Shown piece by piece: positions 1 through 6,936 of a DNA stretch of 64,000 nt. Under the pieces are notes generated by a model, which was given only the letters and a program-made list of their open reading frames with translations, was not told where the DNA came from and searched no databases. The stretch's first letter is position 1, and each line of letters starts with the position of its first letter. This stretch comes from an uncultured Lachnospiraceae bacterium. GTDB taxonomy: Bacteria > Bacillota > Clostridia > Lachnospirales > Lachnospiraceae. The DNA is taken from the NCBI GenBank assembly GCA_934330725.1, contig CAKRGM010000004.1, positions 1 to 64,000 of the forward strand. Direction: 5' to 3'. The translations under genes were made by a program, and so were the position numbers.

Positions 1-57
1 ACCGTGAGGAGATTTTTATTTTTAACAACAAAAAAGTACCGTATTTATGCGGACTGT

Positions 58-74
58 GGCGTTTCGCAAACGCC
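58..74. other. small GC-rich hairpin at the left edge
   Basis: GGCGTTT and AAACGCC form a perfect 7-bp stem with a CGC loop, flanked by a weaker GACT/AGTC pairing. It lies about 35 bases before the first gene. Because the upstream gene is outside the window, I cannot say whether it is a terminator remnant or a leader hairpin. No T-run follows. Confidence 0.4.
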
Positions 75-108
75 TAAGTTAGTCTGTTGATGAAAGGAGA
101 AAGTTCTC

Positions 109-609
109 ATGGACCAAAAGAAGATAGGAAGTTTTTTGAAAGAACTTCGTAAAGAAAAAGGAATTACACAGGAAGAATTTGCTGAAATGCTATATGTATC
201 TGGAAGAACTGTATCTCGTTGGGAAACAGGAACTAATATGCCAGATATTAGTTTATTAGTTGATATTGCAGAAATTTTTGATGTAAGTATTCCTGAAATC
301 ATCAATGGCGAAAGGAAAAGCGGGATTATGGAAAAAGAAGTAAAAGAAACCGTATTAAAACTATCTGATTATACAGAGACGATTAATCAAAAAATAAAAG
401 GACGGTTATTGGTACTTACAGTTATTGCGATAATAGGAATGATTGCATTTGTGATTATTGAAATTACAGGATTGGATACACCTGGAAGCGTCTATGAAAG
501 AGTAGCAAGTGCAGGCCTTGGATTAGATTTTGGTATGCTAATAGTCCTTGCAATGTATCTTTCCGGACTTTTAGGAAAAATTAAAGCTAAACGGGAGATG
601 AGACGATAG
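109..609 (+). CDS. XRE-family regulator with two membrane segments
   Basis: This 166-residue protein has an N-terminal helix-turn-helix of the XRE/Cro type (about residues 7-62, with GITQEEFAEML and the recognition stretch VSGRTVSRWETG). After a linker come two hydrophobic stretches (about 100-122 and 137-158), so it is probably a membrane-anchored DNA-binding regulator. The start is an ATG preceded by AAAGGAGA. The gene at 8419 has the same architecture, so the two are paralogues in design. The ligand and target genes are not evident. It stands alone, followed by about 450 bases of non-coding repeats. Confidence 0.8.
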   Translation: MDQKKIGSFLKELRKEKGITQEEFAEMLYVSGRTVSRWETGTNMPDISLLVDIAEIFDVSIPEIINGERKSGIMEKEVKETVLKLSDYTETINQKIKGRLLVLTVIAIIGMIAFVIIEITGLDTPGSVYERVASAGLGLDFGMLIVLAMYLSGLLGKIKAKREMRR

Positions 610-729
610 GGAAGTTGTAAGCCGGGAATGTGAAAAAATGCAGTAAATGCTGAATGTTACGTATAGTAACACTGCTGTTACAATTAGTTTCTTGCTTTTT
701 TAATTGTGTATAGTAGGGTGAATTTATAG

Positions 730-745
730 CACAAAAGCTTTTGTG
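730..745. repeat. perfect 16-bp palindrome
   Basis: CACAAAAGCTTTTGTG is a perfect dyad upstream of the tandem repeat elements at 767-1063. It could be an operator or a weak terminator for the gene ending at 609. It is not followed by a T-run. Between 610 and 729 I see only a short GTTAC-GTATA-GTAAC dyad near 659 and nothing coding. Confidence 0.35.
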
Positions 746-766
746 TAAAATTTATTAAGGGAGGTA

Positions 767-913
767 GTGTGAAAAATCATGCTGATGCGATAATTTTTCA
801 CACAGCTATTTGTTTCTGAGCAAAACAAATAGCTCATGATGGCAGATGAGAAATCGCCTACGCGAATTTCTCATCGCCTCCTCGCAACAAAGTTGCTCAG
901 AAATGAGGATTAG
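767..913 (+). repeat. dispersed hairpin/micro-ORF element, copy 1
   Basis: First of two tandem copies. Three palindromes follow one another: GTGTGAAAAAT/ATTTTTCACAC (11 bp), AGCTATTTGTTT/AAACAAATAGCT (12 bp) and GATGAGAAAT/ATTTCTCATC with one extra base. A GCAAC-AAA-GTTGC hairpin follows, then a GAGGATTAG tail. Related copies are at 913, 16892, 27057 and 37639, always ending at the start codon of the next gene. The tail of this copy runs directly into copy 2. Confidence 0.85.
836..913 (+). CDS. candidate micropeptide of the dispersed element (copy 1)
   Basis: This open frame encodes a 25-residue, basic peptide beginning MMADEKSPTRISHRLLATK and ending NED. The same frame stays open in three other copies (980, 16960, 37639), with conservative differences. 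No convincing ribosome site precedes its ATG-ATG. Translation is unproven, and the frame could simply be a by-product of conserved hairpins. Confidence 0.3.
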   Translation: MMADEKSPTRISHRLLATKLLRNED

Positions 914-1062
914 TGTAAAAATCATGCTGATGCGATTGATTTTACACGGCTATTTGTTTCTGGGCAAAACAAATAGCTCATGATGGCAGATGAGAAATCA
1001 CCTACTCGAAATTCTCATCGCCTCTTCGCAACAAGGTTGCTTGGGAATGGAGGATTATTATG
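913..1062 (+). repeat. dispersed hairpin/micro-ORF element, copy 2
   Basis: Tandem second copy, ending at the start codon of the XRE gene at 1060. In hairpin 1 the stem reads GTGTAAAA with TTTTACAC, where copies 1 and 3 have GTGTGAAA with TTTCACAC. This is a paired G-C to A-T change that preserves the stem. Its tail GGAGGATTATT provides the ribosome site of the next gene. Confidence 0.85.
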
Positions 1063-1063
1063 A
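980..1063 (+). CDS. candidate micropeptide of the dispersed element (copy 2), overlapping the next start
   Basis: This 27-residue frame begins MMADEKSPTRNSHRLFATR and ends GGLL. Its TGA stop overlaps the ATG of the next gene in an ATGA arrangement (1060-1063), the classic geometry of translational coupling. The GGA-GGA codons near its end are the Shine-Dalgarno of the XRE gene. Expression is inferred only from frame conservation between copies. Confidence 0.3.
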   Translation: MMADEKSPTRNSHRLFATRLLGNGGLL

Positions 1064-1632
1064 CATTTGGAGAAAAGTTAAAAGAAGCAAGAAAAAAATT
1101 TGGACTATCACAGGAACAGCTGGCAGAAAAGATGAGCGTGTCAAGATCAGCAATAGCAAAGTGGGAAAATGATAAAGGGATGCCGGATATTGGAAATCTT
1201 AAAGCAATGTCGCAGTTACTTAATGTCAGTGTAGATTATTTGCTTGATGACGGAGAAAAGTTGAGTTTTGATGAAATAAAGGAAGCAATTAATCTTGATG
1301 ATTATAAAATATCAGGAAAATGCAGAGATAAAAGAGATGCGGCTTGTTTTGCAAAGAATAGTGATGCTGATGCCATTTATGTGTTGTTCAGGTCACGAAA
1401 AATGAATAAAGTGGAATGGCTGATTGATTTTATTGTTGAACCAGGTGTGGTTGATGTTATAGATCAGCTGAATGAAATTGTAACCTTTTATCTTGTAGAA
1501 AAAGACAGAAAACAATATCTTGTAAAAATAACAAAAGATTTCATTACGACCTGTGAACTTGTAGATAAAGTTGATGCGAGAAAATTTTCTGTAGGAAAAT
1601 ACAGATTTAAAAAAGCATATCAGATATTATAA
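1060..1632 (+). CDS. XRE-family transcriptional regulator
   Basis: A soluble 190-residue protein with an XRE helix-turn-helix at residues 3-60 (LSQEQLAEKMSVSRSAIAKWE, read in two parts). The C-terminal region of about 125 residues has no membrane segment and is not one I recognise. Translation starts at the ATG overlapping the micro-ORF stop, with GGAGG 7 bases upstream. The C-terminal half is rich in beta-type stretches (VEWLIDFIVEPG, YRFKKAYQIL) and may be a sensor or dimerisation domain. The target is unknown. Confidence 0.75.
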   Translation: MTFGEKLKEARKKFGLSQEQLAEKMSVSRSAIAKWENDKGMPDIGNLKAMSQLLNVSVDYLLDDGEKLSFDEIKEAINLDDYKISGKCRDKRDAACFAKNSDADAIYVLFRSRKMNKVEWLIDFIVEPGVVDVIDQLNEIVTFYLVEKDRKQYLVKITKDFITTCELVDKVDARKFSVGKYRFKKAYQIL

Positions 1633-1696
1633 AATGATATTTTATCGTGGTATAAAGAAATGGAGTAAAGATTTAGTGAGTTGAATAAGAAAAAGA

Positions 1697-1733
1697 TGTA
1701 ACCATTGAAGTTACACAGGGGAAATGCTATAAT
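1697..1733 (+). promoter_or_regulatory. Rrf2-type operator overlapping a sigma-A promoter
   Basis: TGTAACCATTGAAGTTACA (1697-1715) has perfect TGTAAC/GTTACA arms. The -35 TTGAAG (1705-1710) lies inside the dyad, and TATAAT follows at 1728-1733 after 17 bases. The Rrf2 gene starts at 1760. Two matching dyads occur before the cupin at 2372, so autorepression plus control of the cupin is likely. Confidence 0.8.
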
Positions 1734-1759
1734 GTTCAGGAAAGTGAGGTGCACTGGCA

Positions 1760-2191
1760 ATGCAGATTTCAAGCAGGTTTACGTTAGCAATTCATATTTT
1801 GGCATGTATTGATACATTTAAAGAAAAACATAAAGTTACCAGTGATTTTCTTGCGGGAAGTACAAATATCAATCCTGTTATTATAAGAAAAATCCTTGGA
1901 CAGCTTAAAAACGCAGGTATTGTTGAAGTTGTCAGAGGCTCAGGTGGCGCAAAGATTCTAAAACCGCTAAAAGACATTACTTTTTTGGATATATATAAAG
2001 CAGTTGAATGTGTGGACAATGGTGAATTATTTCATTTTCATGAGAATCCGAATCCTGCATGTCCGGTGGGAGGGAATATTCATTCTATTCTTGATGAAAA
2101 ACTGGAGCGTGTGCAAAATGCGATGGAACGCGAGCTGCAATCCATTACTCTTGAAGATGTAAAAAAAGACATGGCAAAATATATAAAATAA
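1760..2191 (+). CDS. Rrf2-family repressor, YwnA-like
   Basis: A 143-residue Rrf2 winged-helix protein: MQISSRFTLAIHIL opens the domain, the DNA-reading helices cover about residues 25-60, and VRGSGGAKI is the wing. Iron-sulphur Rrf2 members (IscR, NsrR) carry three spaced cysteines. This one has only a cysteine in CVD and one in the CPVGGNI segment, so it more resembles YwnA/CymR-type redox or metabolite repressors. It is flanked by three near-identical TGTAAC dyads, one on its own promoter and two before the following cupin gene. This makes a compact repressor-target pair. The inducing signal cannot be read from the sequence. Confidence 0.85.
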   Translation: MQISSRFTLAIHILACIDTFKEKHKVTSDFLAGSTNINPVIIRKILGQLKNAGIVEVVRGSGGAKILKPLKDITFLDIYKAVECVDNGELFHFHENPNPACPVGGNIHSILDEKLERVQNAMERELQSITLEDVKKDMAKYIK

Positions 2192-2243
2192 GTGTAGAAA
2201 GCATAGTCGGATTTTGACTATGCTTTTATTTTGTAAAAAATGT

Positions 2244-2304
2244 TGTAACCATTGACATTACAACGAAAATGTGTATAATAGTTGATGTAACAATTAATAT
2301 TACA
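2244..2304 (+). promoter_or_regulatory. twin Rrf2-type operators and promoter of the cupin gene
   Basis: TGTAACCATTGACATTACA (2244-2262) contains the -35 TTGACA (2252-2257). TATAAT is at 2274-2279 with a 16-base spacer. A second dyad, TGTAACAATTAATATTACA, sits at 2286-2304 on the transcription start region. Both match the operator in front of the Rrf2 gene, so repression by that protein is the simplest reading. Confidence 0.8.
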
Positions 2305-2371
2305 ACAAAGAATGATGGAGAGCAATCAGGGCGGCCGACAGTTTGCTGCTATCTTTAAATGGAGGAATATC

Positions 2372-2728
2372 ATGAGTAATTTCAGTAAAGTAAATGTATC
2401 TAATGACGCAAGAACTGAGCTTCACAATACGCTTTCTTTGACGGGAGCTGAAATCAGTATTAACAATTTACCGGCAGGGGCAGGTATACCGTTTGTTCAT
2501 TCGCATAAACAAAACGAGGAGATTTATGCTGTTCTTTCGGGTAAGGGAAAAGCGGTTATCGATGGTGAGGCTGTAACCTTATCTGAAGGAGACTGGATTC
2601 GGATTGCGCCCAAAGCTAAGAGACAGTTTTTTGCAGCAGATGATTCTGCTATCAGTTTTATATGTATTCAGGTAAAAGAAAATTCCCTTGAAGGATATAC
2701 GGCAACTGATGCTGTAGTCGAAAAATAA
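2372..2728 (+). CDS. small single-domain cupin
   Basis: A 118-residue protein with one cupin barrel. The metal-binding motif 1 is visible as H-S-H-x5-E-E-I-Y (HSHKQNEEIY), followed by GDWIRIAPKAKRQFFA for motif 2, where the usual histidine is replaced. I take the ATG preceded by GGAGG at 2361-2365 as the start; an upstream ATG at 2312 in the same frame has no ribosome site. Two operators of the neighbouring Rrf2 repressor cover its promoter. Its biochemical function is not predictable; stress-inducible quercetinase-like or sugar-binding cupins are both possible. Confidence 0.8.
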   Translation: MSNFSKVNVSNDARTELHNTLSLTGAEISINNLPAGAGIPFVHSHKQNEEIYAVLSGKGKAVIDGEAVTLSEGDWIRIAPKAKRQFFAADDSAISFICIQVKENSLEGYTATDAVVEK

Positions 2729-2849
2729 AAAATGTCAGGTACTGTCTGTTTATCAGAAGGAATTTAAAATACACATTTTATAGTATCTTTAAAATCTTTA
2801 TATTTTAAGTTATAATTAAACAGTTATAAAATTTATAATTATCATATAT

Positions 2850-2990
2850 AGTTTCGCAGGATTAAACTATTCATACGCAGGTGATTTAGAGTTATGATAC
2901 TTAGGCGGTGTATTTTGCCGGCTTATGTACAGCTTCCGTTATAAACAGCGAAGACATGTCTGCGGTGAATATGTTAATCCTGCAAATTTA
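2850..2990. mobile_element. MITE-like palindromic element B
   Basis: GCAGGATTAA (2856-2865) and TTAATCCTGC (2974-2983) form perfect 10-bp inverted arms. The middle carries ACTTAGGCGGTGTATTTTGC (2899-2918), which is the reverse complement, with one difference, of the core of the large palindrome at 19783-19973. It encodes no protein. It fills the gap between the cupin and the HAD gene. Confidence 0.6.
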
Positions 2991-3031
2991 AGTTATTATT
3001 TTAAAATAAAAAAGTTAAGGAGTGCTGGTAC

Positions 3032-3694
3032 ATGCCGGATAAGAAATATGATGCAGTTGTTTTTGATATGGATGGAGTTATTTTTGATTCTGAGAGAGTA
3101 GTAATGGAGTGCTGGGTCGAACTTGCTGATAAATATGGAATAAAAAATATGAAGGAAACACATCTTGCGTGTTTGGGAATCAACATGGAGAAAACAAAAG
3201 AAAAAATGCTTGAAACATATGGAACTGATTTTCCATATGATGAATATGCTAAAGAGGCGTCTGTTATTTATCATGAAAGATATGATGGAGGAAGACTTCC
3301 AATGAAGCCGGGAGTAATCAGCCTTTTGGAATATCTGAAAAAATCCCGGAAGAAAATTGCACTTGCATCATCTACGAGAAGGCATACAGTAGTAAACCAG
3401 CTTAGGGATGCGAAAATACTGAATTATTTTGATGCAGTTATCTGTGGAGATATGGTTAAGAGAAGTAAACCGGCACCGGATATATTTTTAAAAGCCTGCA
3501 GGCAGATTAATGTTTGTCCACAGGAAGCATATGCAATTGAAGATTCTTATAATGGTATAAGAGCCGCATATGCAGGAAAACTGCGCCCTATAATGGTTCC
3601 GGATATGCTCCCTCCAAATGAAGAGATGAAAGAAATTACTGAAGTAATTCTTAATTCCCTTTCTGATGTTGTTAACTATCTTGAAGCATTTTGA
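3032..3694 (+). CDS. HAD-superfamily phosphatase/phosphomutase (beta-PGM-like)
   Basis: A 220-residue HAD hydrolase of subfamily IA. Motif I is FDMDGVIFDSE with the nucleophile and acid aspartates. A helical cap follows (about 18-85), then motif II in IALASSTRR, motif III lysine in KRSKPAPD, and motif IV in IEDSYNGIRAA. The layout fits beta-phosphoglucomutase and related sugar-phosphate phosphatases, but the substrate cannot be named. Short tandem repeats follow the stop, then a strong terminator at 3839. Confidence 0.8.
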   Translation: MPDKKYDAVVFDMDGVIFDSERVVMECWVELADKYGIKNMKETHLACLGINMEKTKEKMLETYGTDFPYDEYAKEASVIYHERYDGGRLPMKPGVISLLEYLKKSRKKIALASSTRRHTVVNQLRDAKILNYFDAVICGDMVKRSKPAPDIFLKACRQINVCPQEAYAIEDSYNGIRAAYAGKLRPIMVPDMLPPNEEMKEITEVILNSLSDVVNYLEAF

Positions 3695-3755
3695 AACATT
3701 TAAAAATATTCTGAAACATTCTGGAACATTATAGAACATTCTGAAACATTCTGCT
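3684..3755. repeat. AT-rich minisatellite after the HAD gene
   Basis: About six degenerate copies of a 10-12 base unit resembling TTCTGAAACATT are arranged head to tail, starting within the last codons of the HAD gene and continuing past its stop. It probably arose by slippage. I see no functional signal in it. Confidence 0.6.
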
Positions 3756-3838
3756 TTTTCGTCTGTTTATTTGTTTCGGGTTTGAAGTATCCGGAGCAAT
3801 ACGGATATCTGAAAGGGCAATTGCCTGATTAACAGGAG

Positions 3839-3866
3839 AAAAGTGTCACAGGCTGACACTTTTTAC
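3839..3866 (+). terminator. intrinsic terminator between convergent genes
   Basis: AAAAGTGTCA (3839-3848) pairs perfectly with TGACACTTTT (3854-3863) across a five-base loop, followed by a T-run. It terminates transcription from the HAD side. The last codons and stop of the convergent LysR gene lie in its left arm, so it may work in both directions. Confidence 0.75.
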
Positions 3867-4733
3867 ACATTCAATAAAATGCTGTATATCTTTTGAGGGA
3901 TGCATAGGGTAAAGAATTCCATATGGAATAGGGTAATTCCAGTCTACAGGTATAGTTACTAATGCAGGGTGGACATCTTTCCAGCATTCTATTGTAAGCA
4001 TAATATTCTGCATCTGTTCACACTGGTTAAATACATTTATATCATAAAACTGTGGTGTATCCATAATCTTAATCTGGGGGTGTTTTTCAAGCTGGGTCCG
4101 TATGCTGTCTACGACAGATGAATCTCCCCTTTTTACAATCATGAATGTTTCACCATAGAAGTCTTTTATAGTGAGGCGTTTTTTGTGTGCCAGACGATGT
4201 AGTCTTGGAACAGCTACACAATGCTGATAAGTTCCAAGCTGTAAAAAATTGCATCTGTCAAGCCATAAAAGAGAGTCACATACGCCAATAAGAAAGTCAA
4301 ATTTTTTCCCTAATGCAGATATTTCTGATAAAATCCCTTCGTGGTCATCTTCAAATGGAATAATATTAATCTTATACCCCGGGAATTTTTTATTTACGTT
4401 ATACCATAAGTCCATAAACGGCTTGCACGGATTCAAAAGAGAACTGCCAACGCAAAAGGTTGTTTTACAGAGGTGCTCTGTCTGGCGGGCTTCATTAATG
4501 GCATTTTCTGAATATTCGAATAAAAATCTTGCATGGCGGTAAATGACCTGACCTGCAGGAGTCAGACAGATGCCCTGGTTTGTACGGTCAAATAATTTAA
4601 GGTCAAGATGTTTTTCCAACGCATTAATTTGTTTCATTACGGAGGGTGGAGACATAAATAATCTTTCGGCAGCTTTGTTGAAGCTTCCGCAGTCTGCCAC
4701 ACATGTAAAGATTTTTAATTGCTGATTATACAT
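3846..4733 (-). CDS. LysR-family transcriptional regulator
   Basis: A 295-residue LysR protein. The N-terminal winged helix-turn-helix (residues 1-60) includes GSFNKAAERLFMSPPSVMKQ and the typical LFDRTNQGICLTPAG. The effector-binding domain occupies about 90-290. I start it at the ATG preceded on the reverse strand by GAGAGGAAATCAGC; a start 14 codons further upstream lacks such a site. It is divergent from the flavodoxin/CMD-cupin pair, and a 33-bp tandem repeat lies in the shared intergenic region. It is therefore likely to control those redox genes. Confidence 0.85.
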   Translation of the reverse strand: MYNQQLKIFTCVADCGSFNKAAERLFMSPPSVMKQINALEKHLDLKLFDRTNQGICLTPAGQVIYRHARFLFEYSENAINEARQTEHLCKTTFCVGSSLLNPCKPFMDLWYNVNKKFPGYKINIIPFEDDHEGILSEISALGKKFDFLIGVCDSLLWLDRCNFLQLGTYQHCVAVPRLHRLAHKKRLTIKDFYGETFMIVKRGDSSVVDSIRTQLEKHPQIKIMDTPQFYDINVFNQCEQMQNIMLTIECWKDVHPALVTIPVDWNYPIPYGILYPMHPSKDIQHFIECVKSVSL

Positions 4734-4777
4734 GCTGATTTCCTCTCTGCGCACTGCTTCAAGCCATGAAAACATGA

Positions 4778-4814
4778 AAAGCGAGAGCGTGCCTGCACTG
4801 AATTGTTAGTTTTA
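4778..4814 (-). mobile_element. fragment of the MITE-like family (element D)
   Basis: The stretch with GCGAGAGCGTGCCTGCACTG followed by AATTGTTAGTTTT is the reverse complement, with few changes, of the left arm of the palindrome at 19817-19850. The rest of the element is missing here. It lies upstream of the LysR gene. Confidence 0.5.
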
Positions 4815-4878
4815 CCTGGTACTGCGTATTACGTTTTGGTTAATGCGATGTTACAATATCTGTTCTTCAAAGTCAAGC

Positions 4879-4944
4879 CACGAAAATATAAAATTAGTAT
4901 GTGGTTGAAATCACGAAAATATAAAATTAGTATGTTGTTGAAAT
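4879..4944. repeat. 33-bp perfect-phase tandem duplication upstream of the flavodoxin gene
   Basis: Two copies (4879-4911 and 4912-4944) of a 33-base unit beginning CACGAAAATATAAAATTAGT differ at a single base. The repeat lies about 45-110 bases before the flavodoxin start, where a divergent LysR regulator would bind. Duplicated binding sites are one reading; simple replication slippage is another. Confidence 0.8.
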
Positions 4945-4986
4945 AATGTAGTATTAAAATTCATGAATTTATAAGGAGGGAAAATA

Positions 4987-5496
4987 GTGGCAGAACTGAT
5001 AGCTTACTTTTCAAGGGCTGACGAGAATTATTTTAACGGGCAGCTTCGTACGGTTGAGACAGGTAATACAGAAATTGCGGCTGGAATGATTCAAAAAATA
5101 ACAGGTGCAGATATGTTTAAAATTGAACCAATTAAGCCATATTCAAAAGATTATAATGAATGTATCGCACAGGCACAGGATGACCAGCGGCGTGATGCAA
5201 GGCCGGAGTTGTCAGAATATCCGGAAAGTATAGATAAGTACGATACAATATATATTGGTTATACAAATTACTGGGGCACAATGCCAATGCCGGTTTTTAC
5301 ATTTCTTGAACATTTTGATTTTAATGGAAAAACAATATATCCGTTTTGTACCCATGAGGGCAGTGGTATGGGGCGCAGTGAGCAGGATATCAAAAAAATA
5401 TGTACCGGTGCTAAAGTTAAGGGCGGTCTTGCAATTCATGGAAGCAGTGTCCATAACGCAGAAGCTCAGATAAAAAAATGGCTTAAAGTAAAATAA
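4987..5496 (+). CDS. flavodoxin family protein
   Basis: A 169-residue flavodoxin-like protein starting at GTG after AAGGAGGG. It carries the FMN-binding features of the flavodoxin_4 group: YFSRADENYF at the phosphate loop, IGYTNYWGTMPMPVFTFLE at the isoalloxazine loop, and YPFCTHEGSGMG. It probably acts as a cytosolic electron carrier or NAD(P)H-dependent oxidoreductase. It is followed 22 bases later by the CMD-cupin gene, so the two form an operon under the divergent LysR regulator. Confidence 0.85.
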   Translation: MAELIAYFSRADENYFNGQLRTVETGNTEIAAGMIQKITGADMFKIEPIKPYSKDYNECIAQAQDDQRRDARPELSEYPESIDKYDTIYIGYTNYWGTMPMPVFTFLEHFDFNGKTIYPFCTHEGSGMGRSEQDIKKICTGAKVKGGLAIHGSSVHNAEAQIKKWLKVK

Positions 5497-5518
5497 AAAG
5501 AAAGGAATGGTATTTATT

Positions 5519-6259
5519 ATGGTTAAACAGACAGCAGGAAGAGATGCTTTAAATGATTTTGCTCCAAAATTTGCACAGTTAAATGATGATGTGTTATTTG
5601 GAGAAGTATGGTCGAGAGAGGATAAATTATCTCTTAAATTAAGATCAGTTGTAACAATTTGTGCACTGATTGGTAAGGGAATTGTAGACAGTTCACTTCA
5701 GTATCATTTAGAAACAGCCAGAAAAAATGGTGTAACAAAGACTGAAATGGCAGAAATTCTTACACATATTGCTTTTTATGCCGGCTGGCCTAATGCATGG
5801 GCTGCATTTAAAATGGCAAAGGAAGTTTATTCAGATGACACAGATGGAAAAGAAGAACATGGTGGTTTCTTTGGAATGGGTCAGCCAAATGATGCATATG
5901 CACAGTTTTTTACAGGTAAGAGTTATCTTAAGCCATTGACAGATCCTAAGAAGACAGTATTTATTGCAAATGTTACATTTGAACCGGGATGCCGTAATAA
6001 CTGGCATGTACATCATGCAGATAAATGTGGCGGACAGCTGCTTATCTGTGTGGATGGAGAGGGCTGGTATCAGGAAGAAGGAAAGCCTGCCCAGAGTTTA
6101 AAACCGGGAGATGTTGTTACAATTCCTGCAAATGTAAAGCACTGGCATGGGGCTAAGAAAGACAGCTGGTTCAGCCATCTTGCAGTAGAGTGTCCGGGAG
6201 AGAACACATCAAATGAATGGCTTGAAAAAGTTACAGATGAGCAGTATTTAAACATCTGA
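5519..6259 (+). CDS. carboxymuconolactone decarboxylase-like/cupin fusion protein
   Basis: A two-domain protein of 246 residues. The first half is a CMD/AhpD-like helical domain with VVTICALIGKG and the following YHLETA and HIAFYAGWPNAW. The second half is a cupin with WHVHHADKCGGQ (metal-binding histidines) and VKHWHGA. CMD-cupin fusions accompany flavodoxins in many gut anaerobes and are thought to handle peroxides or reactive carbonyls, but the substrate is not established. The start with AGGAATGG upstream is preferred over an ATG 12 bases earlier that overlaps its own ribosome site. Confidence 0.85.
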   Translation: MVKQTAGRDALNDFAPKFAQLNDDVLFGEVWSREDKLSLKLRSVVTICALIGKGIVDSSLQYHLETARKNGVTKTEMAEILTHIAFYAGWPNAWAAFKMAKEVYSDDTDGKEEHGGFFGMGQPNDAYAQFFTGKSYLKPLTDPKKTVFIANVTFEPGCRNNWHVHHADKCGGQLLICVDGEGWYQEEGKPAQSLKPGDVVTIPANVKHWHGAKKDSWFSHLAVECPGENTSNEWLEKVTDEQYLNI

Positions 6260-6388
6260 TTTTAAATATCTGGTCAGGTTAATTAAAAATTAAGGTATTA
6301 GTATTGTTTTTATATTACATACGTCATATAATTGCCATAAATATAACAAAAAAGCAGCAGCAAAGTGTCTGCGGAATGGAGGATTAGT

Positions 6389-6919
6389 ATGATGAATGTA
6401 AGAAGAGCGGAAACTAATGATATTCCAAAGGTTGTAGAAATTTACAATGACATTTTAGATCTGGAAGAAGCCGGTGTAACATCAGTAGGCTGGATAAGAG
6501 GAATATATCCTACAGAAAAAACTGCTGTTGAGGCGCTTAAAGCAAATGAACTTTTTGTTATGACAGAAGATGATTATCTGGTTGCAGCAGCCAGAATAAA
6601 TCAGATTCAGGTTCCAGAGTACAAATATGGTTCATGGAAATATAACAATGCTGCACCTGACCAGATCATGGTTTTACATACATTGGTCGTATCACCACAT
6701 TTTTCAGGAAAAGGATATGGTTCCGGATTTGTGAAATATTATGAGAAATATGCTAAAGATAATGACTGCCTGTATTTACGAATGGACACTAATGAAAAAA
6801 ATATAACAGCAAGAAAATTATATTCACGTCTGGGATTCAGTGAAGTTGGTATTGTACCGTGCAATTTCAATGGAATTCCCAATGTGCGTTTTGTCTGTCT
6901 TGAAAAAAAGATACAATAA
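6389..6919 (+). CDS. GNAT-family N-acetyltransferase
   Basis: A 176-residue GNAT protein. The acetyl-CoA loop lies in VVSPHFSGKGYGSGFVKYY (motif A, R/Q-x-x-G-x-G/A type), followed by YLRMDTNEKNITARKLYSR and GFSEVG (motif B). The acceptor is unknown. The ribosome site is GGAGG at 6378-6382 followed by ATTAGT, the same tail sequence as in the dispersed elements but without their hairpins. It is monocistronic. Confidence 0.85.
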   Translation: MMNVRRAETNDIPKVVEIYNDILDLEEAGVTSVGWIRGIYPTEKTAVEALKANELFVMTEDDYLVAAARINQIQVPEYKYGSWKYNNAAPDQIMVLHTLVVSPHFSGKGYGSGFVKYYEKYAKDNDCLYLRMDTNEKNITARKLYSRLGFSEVGIVPCNFNGIPNVRFVCLEKKIQ

Positions 6920-6936
6920 AATTAATAGTTAAGTAT

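Noticed and set aside
767..1062. CRISPR-like spacing of the tandem repeats
   Set aside because: Units are about 147 bp, only two are in tandem and there are no unique spacers or cas genes.
990..1172. A 60-codon frame crossing the repeat and the XRE gene
   Set aside because: It is out of frame with the well-supported XRE gene and lies mostly inside it; it has no ribosome site and no recognisable domain.
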